Assembly: GCF_030244015.1 (NCBI RefSeq)
Contig: NZ_JASSYX010000003.1
Coordinates: 992,001 to 1,056,000 of the forward strand
Source: Pedobacter ginsengisoli
GTDB lineage: Bacteria; Bacteroidota; Bacteroidia; Sphingobacteriales; Sphingobacteriaceae
DNA: 64,000 nucleotides
Direction of reading: 5' to 3'
This document shows positions 8,195-15,502 of this stretch, in pieces. A program made the translations under genes and the position numbers. The notes below the pieces were generated by a model. The model saw only the letters and a list, made by a program, of their open reading frames with translations. It ran no database searches and was not told where the DNA came from. Position 1 is the stretch's first letter, and each line of letters starts with the position of its first letter.

Positions 8195-8418
8195 CGGTTT
8201 AAGCACCCCGTGTGGTGTGTAAAATCGCTTGGGATTTCTACAAATCGTGGAAAAAAATTCCCCTAGCGTATTTTTCATGTAATTTGCCGGCATTTTTATC
8301 GTGCTGACTATTAATTGATTAGCTGCAAGTTATTCGGATTCTAAACCTTGGCCTGCCATTTGTATATAGTCACTTGTTAGCAGACAGTGATGTTCGCTGA
8401 CAAACAATAGGGATGATT
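8195..8418 (+). other. Long 3' region of radA or separate untranslated RNA
   Basis: The 317-nt gap after radA has no convincing coding frame, yet an intrinsic terminator ends it 225 nt beyond the radA stop. Possible -7 boxes with one deviation each lie at about 8269-8276 (TATTTTTC) and 8280-8286 (TAATTTG). Segments such as TCAC/GTGA around 8370-8392 can pair. It is either a long structured 3' untranslated region or a small RNA gene of about 130-160 nt. I do not recognise a known RNA family. Confidence 0.3.
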
Positions 8419-8453
8419 ATCCTCGTTATCGATAGGTAACGAGGATTTTTTGT
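8419..8453 (+). terminator. Intrinsic terminator, 225 nt after radA
   Basis: A perfect 10-bp stem (ATCCTCGTTA at 8419-8428 with TAACGAGGAT at 8437-8446), 8-nt loop, then TTTTTTG. It ends whatever transcript crosses the radA downstream region and precedes the LemA gene by about 60 nt. Confidence 0.92.
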
Positions 8454-8511
8454 TTTATATGGAATTGTATTTATATATTTATTCCATAAATAAACCTCTT
8501 AATCCTAAAAA

Positions 8512-9069
8512 ATGATTGTTGTATTCATTGTTATCGCTGTATTACTGATCATAGGGATCAGTTTCTACAACTCCCTTATTGGCAAGAAAAACCAGGTAAC
8601 TAATGCCTTTTCGGCGATAGATGTGATGCTCAAGAAAAGATTTGACCTGTTGCCCAACCTTGTTGAAACTGTAAAGCAGTACATGCAGTACGAAGGTGAC
8701 CTGCTCAGCAGAGTGGTCGAACTGCGCGCCAAAGCTGGCAGCGCAAACCTGAGCAATGCAGAAAAGCTGGATCTTGATAAACAGCTGAGTTCAGATGTAA
8801 GGGGTATAATGGTCAACGTCGAAAATTATCCGGACCTGAAAGCTAACCACAGCTTCATCAACCTGCAGAGTACCTGGACAGAAAGTGAAGAACAGATTGC
8901 GGCAGCCAGAAGGACTTATAATGCATCAGTAACCAATTACAACGATGCGATCATGATGTTTCCGGGAAGCCTGTTTGCGGGCATGTTAAATTATCAGCCG
9001 ATTGAAGTTTTGGCGAATACCGAAGAGGAGCGAAAAAATGTCAGTGCACGCGACCTTTTTAACAGTTAA
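8512..9069 (+). CDS. LemA family protein
   Basis: 185 residues with one N-terminal membrane segment (about 1-20, IVVFIVIAVLLIIGISFY) and the long helical LemA domain. The family signature follows the membrane segment: an Asn-rich helix (YNSLIGKKNQVTNAFSAIDVMLKKR) and then the RxDLLPNLVxTVKxY motif. LemA proteins are membrane-anchored helical bundles of uncertain function. The stop codon overlaps the next start by one base (TAATG), so it is translationally coupled to the DUF3137 gene. Confidence 0.92.
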   Translation: MIVVFIVIAVLLIIGISFYNSLIGKKNQVTNAFSAIDVMLKKRFDLLPNLVETVKQYMQYEGDLLSRVVELRAKAGSANLSNAEKLDLDKQLSSDVRGIMVNVENYPDLKANHSFINLQSTWTESEEQIAAARRTYNASVTNYNDAIMMFPGSLFAGMLNYQPIEVLANTEEERKNVSARDLFNS

Positions 9070-10037
9070 TGGCCGAACAAATAAGTATCGCTGATGTGTC
9101 CTTCGGCGCAACACTGGCGGAACTGGAAGTTCAGCGAAAAAATGTTTCCGCCCAGAGGCTGAAGTCCTATTCGTTTATAGGAGGAGGCATTTTACTTATT
9201 GGTATTGGGGTCATTCTTAGTAATCTTGTCCTGGTATTTGGAATTTCGGGTGCCGCGCTGCTGATTGCGGGCATTGTTTTTTTATCTAAAGCCAGCAAAA
9301 ATTTTAATGACTACAGGCATGGGTTTAAGCAAAAGGTCATTACTTCTGCGTTAAAGTCAGTAGATCAAAGCCTGGAATTTGACTACGAAAATGGCCTGTC
9401 TGAACAGGACTTTGTTTCCTCACAGCTGTTTAAACAGCAGCCCGACAGGTATTCCAGCCAGGACCAGATATTTGGCTCAGCCGGAAAGACAAGATTTTCT
9501 TTTTCAGAGGTCCATGCCGAGTACAAGACGGAAACCCGGACAAAGAATGGCAAACAAGAGCACTGGCATACAATATTGAACGGCATTGTTTTTTGTGCCG
9601 ATTTTAACAAGCATTTTAATGGCATAACTGTGGTCAGACCAAAGGATTTTGGCAATGCCATTGGCGCATGGTTCTCGGATAAACTCTCCATCTTTTCGTC
9701 GTCAGACCGGGAGCTGGTAAAACTGGAAAACCCTGATTTCGAGGAACTGTTTGTTACCTATTCGACTGACCAGGTAGAAGCACGGTATATCCTGACGCCG
9801 GGCATGATGGAGCGCTTGTGCCAACTGGAAGACAAATGCAAGTATACGATCTCCGTATCTTTCATTGACACCCAAATGTTCATTGCATTTCCACTGGACA
9901 AAAATTACTTTGAACCCCCTGTATTTAAGAGTCTGCTTGACCAGAAGTCGATCAGCGAAGATCTGAGTGTGATCCGCTTTATGTACGACATCGTCAAAGA
10001 ACTGGATCTGAATACCAGGATCTGGGGTAAACATTAA
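9069..10037 (+). CDS. DUF3137 domain-containing membrane protein
   Basis: 322 residues. Two adjacent membrane segments (about 34-52 and 54-74) follow a short cytoplasmic N-terminus that includes the coiled-coil-like AELEVQRKNVSAQRL. The rest is a soluble domain with the DUF3137 pattern FxFSEVHAEYKTETRTKNGK and GIVFCADFNKHFNG. It overlaps the LemA gene by 1 nt; the LemA-DUF3137 pair recurs in many bacteria, suggesting a membrane complex (inference). No catalytic residues are evident. It is convergent with carB. Confidence 0.85.
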   Translation: MAEQISIADVSFGATLAELEVQRKNVSAQRLKSYSFIGGGILLIGIGVILSNLVLVFGISGAALLIAGIVFLSKASKNFNDYRHGFKQKVITSALKSVDQSLEFDYENGLSEQDFVSSQLFKQQPDRYSSQDQIFGSAGKTRFSFSEVHAEYKTETRTKNGKQEHWHTILNGIVFCADFNKHFNGITVVRPKDFGNAIGAWFSDKLSIFSSSDRELVKLENPDFEELFVTYSTDQVEARYILTPGMMERLCQLEDKCKYTISVSFIDTQMFIAFPLDKNYFEPPVFKSLLDQKSISEDLSVIRFMYDIVKELDLNTRIWGKH

Positions 10038-10046
10038 CCTTTCGCC

Positions 10047-10071
10047 ATAAAAAAAGTCCCTTTCGGGACTT
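10047..10071 (-). terminator. Intrinsic terminator of carB
   Basis: On the minus strand the stem AAGTCCC/GGGACTT (10065-10071 with 10054-10060) has a GAAA loop and is followed by a run of T. On the plus strand no T-run follows, so it mainly serves carB, whose stop is 25 nt away. Confidence 0.85.
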
Positions 10072-10095
10072 CATCATATTGTTTATCTGCTCAGA

Positions 10096-12912
10096 TTATT
10101 TAGATAGGTACATTGATTTGTCTTTATACAGCTTCCTAAAGTACGGATCTTCCAGGTCTTTAATAAAACGGATCGACTCGCCCGTAGATTTCATTTCCGG
10201 GCCTAACTCTTTGGTCACCTCAGGGAATTTATAGAAAGAGAATACTGGTTCCTTAATCGCATATCCCTGCAGCTTTCTTTCAATCTTAAAGTCTTTCAGC
10301 TTGTTTACACCCAGCATGACCTTGGCAGCAATATTGATATAAGGAACATCGTATGCCTTAGCGATAAAAGGAACAGTCCTGGAAGCCCGCGGATTGGCCT
10401 CTATCACATATACTTTTTCGTCTTTAACAGCAAACTGTATGTTCAGCAATCCAATGACATTTAATGCCTTTGCGATCTTTTTAGAATAGAGTTCCATATC
10501 ACTGATCACCTTTTCAGATAAGCTGAATGGTGGCAATACTGCGAAAGAGTCTCCTGAATGTATCCCTGCAGGCTCGATGTGCTCCATCAAACCAACGATA
10601 TGCACATCTTCACCGTCACTGATAGAATCCGATTCCGTTTCTTCTGCCCTGTCCAGGAAGTGGTCGATCAGAACCCTGTTGCCGGGAAGGTCACCCAATA
10701 GCTTCACCACTGCCTTCTCCAGATCTTCATCGTTGATCACGATGCTCATACCCTGTCCACCCAATACATAACTTGGTCTGACCAATACAGGATAGCCTAC
10801 TTCGTTTGCTACCACGATGGCTTCCTCTGCATTTTCAGCAACACCATATTTCGGGTAAGGGATATCAAGTTCTTTCAGCAGGTCTGAAAAACGGCCCCTG
10901 TCTTCCGCGACATCCATATCATTGTAAGAAGTACCGATGATCCTGATTCCGTTCTCATGCAGCTTTTCTGCCATCTTTAAGGCAGTCTGTCCGCCGAGCT
11001 GAACAATCACCCCAACCGGTTTCTCCAGTTCAATGATCTCGCGTACATGTTCCCAGAATACCGGCTCAAAGTAAAGCTTATCTGCCATGTTGAAATCGGT
11101 AGATACAGTCTCCGGATTACAGTTGATCATAATTGCCTCAAAGCCAGTTTCCTTAGCTGCAAGTAACCCGTGTACACAAGAGTAATCAAATTCTATACCC
11201 TGCCCGATACGGTTAGGTCCTGAACCCAGTACAATGACTTTCTTCTTATCAGAAGGGATGGATTCATTTTCTTCTTCAAAAGTAGAGTAGTAATAAGGAG
11301 TCTGTGCGGCAAACTCTGCTGCGCAGGTATCCACCATCTTGTAAACACGGCTGATGCCCAGTGATTTTCTGCGGTCATAAACTTCGTCTTCAGTTACGTT
11401 GCCCAGCAAATAAGCAATCTGTATGTCAGAAAAGCCTTTTTGTTTGAGTGTAAAGAAGAAATCCTTAGGAATATTGTTGAGAGAATAGCGTTTAAGTTCT
11501 ACCTCCAGCTGAACCAGCTCCTGGATCTGCGAAAGGAACCATTTGTCGATACGTGTTACCTTACGGATAGATTCCAGGGGAACACCCATGCTCATCGCAT
11601 CCTTGATCAGGAATAAACGGTTCCAGCTGGCATGCTCAAGGCCTTGCATGATCTCTTCGATGCTCCTGTTGTGCTTGCCGTCAGCACCCAGTCCGGCCCT
11701 GCCGATCTCCAGACTCTGACATGCTTTTTGCACTGCCTCGATAAATGTCCGGCCTATCGCCATGACCTCACCCACAGATTTCATTTGCAGGCCAAGTTCC
11801 GTGTTGGCGCCTTTAAATTTGTCAAAATTCCAGCGTGGTACTTTGACAATCACATAGTCCAGCGTAGGCTCAAAATATGCAGAAGTTGTTTTTGTGATCT
11901 GATTTTCTATTTCATCCAGGTTGTAACCGATGGCCAGTTTAGCGGCTATCTTGGCAATTGGATATCCGGTTGCCTTACTGGCGAGCGCCGATGAACGGGA
12001 CACCCTTGGATTGATCTCAATGGCAATGATCTCATCGTTATCAGGATTTACAGAGAACTGTACATTACATCCCCCGGCGAAATTACCGATCGCGCGCATC
12101 ATTTTGATCGCCTGGTTGCGCATATCCTGATAACACCTGTCCGACAAAGTCATGGCCGGCGCCACAGTGATAGAGTCTCCTGTATGAATGCCCATTGGAT
12201 CGAAGTTTTCAATAGAGCAGATAATGATCACATTGTCATTACTGTCCCTTAACAACTCGAGTTCATATTCTTTCCAGCCTAAAACCGCTTGTTCTACCAA
12301 TACCTCATGGGTAGGAGAAGCTTCAAGTCCGCGTTTTAAAGCCTGGTCAAATTCTTCTTTTTTGTGTACGAAACCGCCACCGTAACCACCTAATGTATAA
12401 GAAGGGCGGATTACCAGCGGATAACCAATTTCCTGGGCGGCTTCCTTTCCTTCAAGGAAGGAGTTGGCAATTTTTGAGGTCGCTACGCCTACACCAATAT
12501 CCACCATTAACTGGCGGAAGGCTTCCCTGTTTTCCGTTTTTTCGATCGCGGCAACATCCACACCAATTACCCGGACCCCGTACTTTTCCCAAATTCCGCG
12601 TTCAGACGCTTCAATACAAAGGTTCAGTGCTGTTTGTCCCCCCATCGTTGGCAACACTGCATCAATTTTGCGTTCCTGTAAGATCTGCTCAATAGAATCC
12701 ACCGTCAATGGCCAGAGGTAAACATGGTCCCCGATCACCTTGTCGGTCATGATGGTTGCAGGATTGGAATTGATGATCGAAACTTCAATCCCCTCTTCTT
12801 TCAGAGATAAGGCGGCCTGAGATCCGGAATAATCAAACTCACAGGCTTGACCAATGATAATAGGTCCCGATCCGATAATTAATACTGAGCGTATGGAGGT
12901 GTCTTTAGGCAT
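10096..12912 (-). CDS. carB: Carbamoyl-phosphate synthase large subunit, lacking the C-terminal MGS domain
   Basis: Makes carbamoyl phosphate from bicarbonate, ammonia (passed from CarA) and two ATP, for pyrimidines and arginine. Both homologous synthetase halves are present: the first opens with SVLIIGSGPIIIGQACEFDYSG and the second (from about 558) with VIVLGSGPNRIGQGIEFDYS; both carry ATP-grasp motifs (SYTLGGYGGGF and SYVLGGQGMS). The protein is 938 residues, against about 1070 in E. coli; it ends where the MGS-like allosteric domain that binds UMP, IMP and ornithine should begin. A terminator follows, so this is natural and not a frameshift. carA is not adjacent. Confidence 0.96.
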   Translation of the reverse strand: MPKDTSIRSVLIIGSGPIIIGQACEFDYSGSQAALSLKEEGIEVSIINSNPATIMTDKVIGDHVYLWPLTVDSIEQILQERKIDAVLPTMGGQTALNLCIEASERGIWEKYGVRVIGVDVAAIEKTENREAFRQLMVDIGVGVATSKIANSFLEGKEAAQEIGYPLVIRPSYTLGGYGGGFVHKKEEFDQALKRGLEASPTHEVLVEQAVLGWKEYELELLRDSNDNVIIICSIENFDPMGIHTGDSITVAPAMTLSDRCYQDMRNQAIKMMRAIGNFAGGCNVQFSVNPDNDEIIAIEINPRVSRSSALASKATGYPIAKIAAKLAIGYNLDEIENQITKTTSAYFEPTLDYVIVKVPRWNFDKFKGANTELGLQMKSVGEVMAIGRTFIEAVQKACQSLEIGRAGLGADGKHNRSIEEIMQGLEHASWNRLFLIKDAMSMGVPLESIRKVTRIDKWFLSQIQELVQLEVELKRYSLNNIPKDFFFTLKQKGFSDIQIAYLLGNVTEDEVYDRRKSLGISRVYKMVDTCAAEFAAQTPYYYSTFEEENESIPSDKKKVIVLGSGPNRIGQGIEFDYSCVHGLLAAKETGFEAIMINCNPETVSTDFNMADKLYFEPVFWEHVREIIELEKPVGVIVQLGGQTALKMAEKLHENGIRIIGTSYNDMDVAEDRGRFSDLLKELDIPYPKYGVAENAEEAIVVANEVGYPVLVRPSYVLGGQGMSIVINDEDLEKAVVKLLGDLPGNRVLIDHFLDRAEETESDSISDGEDVHIVGLMEHIEPAGIHSGDSFAVLPPFSLSEKVISDMELYSKKIAKALNVIGLLNIQFAVKDEKVYVIEANPRASRTVPFIAKAYDVPYINIAAKVMLGVNKLKDFKIERKLQGYAIKEPVFSFYKFPEVTKELGPEMKSTGESIRFIKDLEDPYFRKLYKDKSMYLSK

Positions 12913-13009
12913 AAGGCTTTAAAAAAGTCTAAAGTAAGTATTGGTAAAAATTGCAATTGCTGTAGACCGGAATAGTCTCTGAGATTTTTGTTTGATCATC
13001 ATTTAAGAT

Positions 13010-13029
13010 CCCCGACTATTCTGTCGGGA
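13010..13029 (-). promoter_or_regulatory. Stem-loop at the start of the carB leader
   Basis: CCCGAC (13011-13016) pairs with GTCGGG (13023-13028) around a 6-nt loop. It falls at the predicted 5' end of the carB transcript, whose leader is about 115 nt long. It may stabilise the RNA end or take part in control; no terminator-antiterminator pair is visible. Confidence 0.35.
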
Positions 13030-13031
13030 TG

Positions 13032-13039
13032 CAAAGTTA
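13032..13039 (-). promoter_or_regulatory. -7 promoter element of carB
   Basis: The minus strand reads TAACTTTG, matching TAnnTTTG. No TTTG stands exactly 19 nt upstream. Placement gives a transcript start near 13026 and a leader of roughly 115 nt before the carB ATG at 12912. Confidence 0.5.
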
Positions 13040-13087
13040 CGCTTTTGCTCATTAAAAATAAGCTATTTTTTCAAAAAGCCTTTTAAA

Positions 13088-13119
13088 CAGAAAAGCGGGA
13101 CTTTCATCCCGCTTTTCTG
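13088..13119 (-). terminator. Terminator of the small secreted-protein gene
   Basis: A perfect 13-bp GC-rich stem (13088-13100 with 13107-13119) with a 6-nt loop lies 12 nt after the stop of the gene at 13131-13439. On the minus strand only a short T stretch (TTT) follows, but stem strength makes termination likely. Confidence 0.75.
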
Positions 13120-13130
13120 ACGTTTTAATC

Positions 13131-13439
13131 TTATTGCTGAAGCTTGATCTCCCCAACATCTGTGACCGCACTGTCAAGTACAGCTACATTTTCTACCGAT
13201 GTATCTTTATAAGGCGCCTTGGCTTTAACCCATACGGTATATGTGCCTTTTTTCACATTTGCAAAAGCGAAACTTCCACTGGCGATCTCCGTTTTTAAAG
13301 TATCTGTTCCGGCGATAGCCACTACCTGGGTTGCCCCCTCTGCTGGTGAAACTGTTCCTTTAATCCCACCTTCTCTTATAGACGTGAATGCCAGTAAACT
13401 CAATGACAAACCCGCTGTTAAAAATCCTAAGCTTTTCAT
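13131..13439 (-). CDS. Small secreted carboxypeptidase-regulatory-like domain protein
   Basis: 102 residues with an N-terminal signal peptide (MKSLGFLTAGLSLSLLAFTS, cleavage near residue 20). The rest is a single beta-sandwich of the CarboxypepD_reg-like type: GGIKGTVSPAEGATQVVAI, then FAFANVKKGTYTVWVKAKAPY, the usual F-x-(F/I)-x-N-V-x-x-G-x-Y-x-(V/L) pattern. These domains bind or stabilise rather than catalyse, and here one stands alone. It is divergent from the lipoprotein gene at 13654 and has its own terminator. Function unknown. Confidence 0.75.
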   Translation of the reverse strand: MKSLGFLTAGLSLSLLAFTSIREGGIKGTVSPAEGATQVVAIAGTDTLKTEIASGSFAFANVKKGTYTVWVKAKAPYKDTSVENVAVLDSAVTDVGEIKLQQ

Positions 13440-13653
13440 ATGAACTTGTTTTTAATTTATGCTACATACTGATTGGTTGAGTAGTTATCTTTCATACTTA
13501 GGAAACATTGTTAGTTTATTAAATACAATTCTGCTCCGCAATTGTTTTTAAATTGTTGCAGGGGCTGCTGATCCGTTAGTGTCCTCTCTGAATAAATCCA
13601 CCTGAATAACCCTTTAGGCATTATTTTGGAACAACATTTGCATCTCTTTCAAC

Positions 13654-14172
13654 ATGAAAAAAATACTTGCTTTTTTATTCGCTGCAACCGTAATTTTTAC
13701 CGGCTGCGCCACCATGCAATCCATTATTAAATCCACATTTCCCTATACGGCAACTTTGGTGATCCCGGCGTCTGCCAAAGCAAATGCCACGGCATCCGCG
13801 ACTTCAGCGGCTTCAAGTTTTGATGAGATCTTCGGAAACCAGGGCGGCACCAGCTACATCAAGGAAGTAAGGATCGCTTCAGCAAAACTCGACGCCAGCA
13901 ATCCGGCAGACAAAAGCCTTGGTATGTTCAAGTCTGTAAAACTTTTCATTTCCAATGGCAGCAGTGGCGAGATCATGGTGGCCTCAAGGACAGATGTACA
14001 GGAAAATATTGGTTCAAACCTGGTGCTCGATATAGACAATTCCAAATTTCTGGATAACTACATCAAAGGCAACAGCCTGAAAGTAAGGATAGAATATGTA
14101 CTCAGGAACACCAACACAGCTGACGTCAGCGTTCGTGCAGCATTGAGCTTTACCTCGGCGCCAAACCCGTAA
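13654..14172 (+). CDS. Hypothetical lipoprotein
   Basis: 172 residues beginning with a lipoprotein signal peptide; the lipobox is FTGC with Cys18 as the lipidated residue. The mature part is small-residue rich (ANATASATSAASS) and then beta-rich, with alternating hydrophobic residues in VKLFISNGSSGEIMVAS and LKVRIEYVLRNTN. I do not recognise a named family. It lies 21 nt upstream of the pnuC-like gene on the same strand and could share its transcript, though the junction may be chance. Confidence 0.7.
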   Translation: MKKILAFLFAATVIFTGCATMQSIIKSTFPYTATLVIPASAKANATASATSAASSFDEIFGNQGGTSYIKEVRIASAKLDASNPADKSLGMFKSVKLFISNGSSGEIMVASRTDVQENIGSNLVLDIDNSKFLDNYIKGNSLKVRIEYVLRNTNTADVSVRAALSFTSAPNP

Positions 14173-14193
14173 TAAAATCTTTACTTTTGCTTC

Positions 14194-14814
14194 ATGCAAA
14201 TCCTGTTAAGCTCTTTTATGCAGCTGGTTGCTGACCAGTTCAAACATACCACATGGCCCGAATGGATTGGGGTGATCACAGGCTTCATTTGCATCTACCT
14301 GGCGGCTAAAGAAAATGTATGGAACTGGCCAATATCCATCATCAGCGTAATCGCCTATGCCTGGGTATTCTTTGACGCCACCATGTATGGCGACATGGCC
14401 CTCCAGTTCTATTTTCTTTTTACAGCATTTTATGGCTGGTATTACTGGATCAAAAAAAAGACAGACCATGGCAAGCCCGTTGTTTCACTCAAAAGCAGAG
14501 ACTGGTTGCTGATCGTTGTCGCCGTCTCCGTACTTTCGGTATTGCTCAGTCTTTTTTTGGATCACTTTACAGATTCCGATGTGCCCTATGCCGATGGATT
14601 CTGTACCGCCCTGAGCTTTGTCGCCCAGATCCTGCTCACACGAAAAGTACTGCAAAACTGGATCCTCTGGATCATTGTGGACATTTGTTATGTCCCGCTT
14701 TACATCTATAAACATTTAAACCTGAGCGCAGTATTTTACGCGTTCCTGGTGATCATAGCCTTCATGGGCTATCTGGACTGGAGGAAAACCTATCGTGAGC
14801 AAACCGCACATTAA
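14194..14814 (+). CDS. pnuC: PnuC-family vitamin precursor transporter
   Basis: A facilitator of the PnuC family, which moves nicotinamide riboside and, in the PnuT branch, thiamine. The 206 residues contain about seven membrane segments. Family motifs are clear: IGVITGFICIYLAAKENVWNWPIS near the N-terminus and the aromatic FYGWYYWIKKK in the middle. It overlaps by 20 nt a nucleoside-kinase gene that would trap the imported substrate by phosphorylation. Nicotinamide riboside is the default substrate from that partner. The TPP riboswitch just downstream makes thiamine a serious alternative. Family membership is secure; substrate is not. Confidence 0.88.
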   Translation: MQILLSSFMQLVADQFKHTTWPEWIGVITGFICIYLAAKENVWNWPISIISVIAYAWVFFDATMYGDMALQFYFLFTAFYGWYYWIKKKTDHGKPVVSLKSRDWLLIVVAVSVLSVLLSLFLDHFTDSDVPYADGFCTALSFVAQILLTRKVLQNWILWIIVDICYVPLYIYKHLNLSAVFYAFLVIIAFMGYLDWRKTYREQTAH

Positions 14815-15337
14815 AAAGATAGCTGTTGTTGGCCCGGAGAGCACTGGTAAATCTACTATAACTGCCCGGCTGGCCAAACACTACGGAACCCTTTGGGTGC
14901 CGGAATACGCCCGATATTACTGCGCGGCGCTGACTGCTCCATGCAACCTGCAGGACGAAGTCAATATGTTTCACGGCCAGCTTGCACTCGAAGACTCCAT
15001 CCTGGCTATTGCCGATAAGGATCTGATCTTTTGCGACACCACCTTCATTACCGTAAAGATCTGGAGTGACGAGGTCTTTGGGGAGACCCCCGGGATCGTA
15101 CTCGAAGCACTTCCCCTATATCACTACGACCTTTACCTGCTCATGGATATTGATCTGCCCTGGCAGGAAGACCCCTTACGGGATTTCCCGCATAAGCGTG
15201 AACATTTTATGCAGGTATGGCATCAGGAATTGCAATCACTCAACGCCAACTACAGGATTATCGGCGGCGAACAGGATGAAAGGCTGCAAAATGCCATTAA
15301 GGTTGTTGACGCGTTCCTGAGATCTCCGGAACCCTGA
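14795..15337 (+). CDS. NadR-type ribosylnicotinamide kinase-like ATPase
   Basis: 180 residues with a P-loop at the N-terminus (VVGPESTGKSTI, Walker A GPESTGKS) and the NadR kinase-domain motifs VPEYARYY, FCDTTFITVKIWSDEVFG and the lid region DLPWQEDPLRDFPHKRE. It corresponds only to the C-terminal kinase domain of NadR; the helix-turn-helix and NMN adenylyltransferase parts are absent. It starts with GTG and overlaps pnuC by 20 nt, so translation is coupled. Expected reaction: nicotinamide riboside + ATP to NMN. A kinase acting on a thiamine-like substrate cannot be excluded given the riboswitch downstream. Confidence 0.85.
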   Translation: MSKPHIKKIAVVGPESTGKSTITARLAKHYGTLWVPEYARYYCAALTAPCNLQDEVNMFHGQLALEDSILAIADKDLIFCDTTFITVKIWSDEVFGETPGIVLEALPLYHYDLYLLMDIDLPWQEDPLRDFPHKREHFMQVWHQELQSLNANYRIIGGEQDERLQNAIKVVDAFLRSPEP

Positions 15338-15347
15338 ACATGCCACT

Positions 15348-15378
15348 TTTGCAGTCTGACTTTTTTTAAATACCTTTG
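15348..15378 (+). promoter_or_regulatory. Canonical Bacteroidota promoter of the TPP-controlled operon
   Basis: TTTG at 15348-15351, exactly 19 nt, then TACCTTTG at 15371-15378: an exact match to TTTG-N19-TAnnTTTG. It begins 11 nt after the kinase stop. Transcription should start near 15384, just ahead of the riboswitch. Confidence 0.85.
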
Positions 15379-15387
15379 CTTTATCAA

Positions 15388-15498
15388 TAAAGGGGTGCCT
15401 TGTTTTTTTTAAAAAAACACAAAAACAGGCTGAGAGTATACCCATTGCAATGCCTGCATTGCAAACACCTGATCCGGATAATGCCGGCGGAGGGAATT
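15388..15498 (+). promoter_or_regulatory. TPP riboswitch (THI element)
   Basis: Carries the conserved blocks in order: GGGGTGCC (15392-15399), GGCTGAGAGTATACCC (15428-15443), ACCTGATCCGGATAATGCCG (15467-15486) and GCGGAGGGA (15487-15495). The variable stem between the first two blocks is extended by an A/T-rich hairpin (GCCTTGTTTTT pairing with AAAAACAGGC). A second variable stem is TTGCAATG/CATTGCAA (15445-15464). The aptamer ends about 5 nt before the receptor ATG at 15503, and no terminator hairpin separates them, so TPP binding probably blocks translation initiation. Confidence 0.95.
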
Positions 15499-15502
15499 AG
15501 TT

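Noticed and set aside
8290..8453. 6S RNA gene
   Set aside because: I could not fold a long two-armed stem with a central bubble from these bases; only a generic untranslated RNA is supportable.
10096..10100. Premature stop or frameshift truncating carB
   Set aside because: The end is followed closely by a good terminator, no coding sequence for the missing domain continues in any frame, and shorter CarB forms are known in this phylum.
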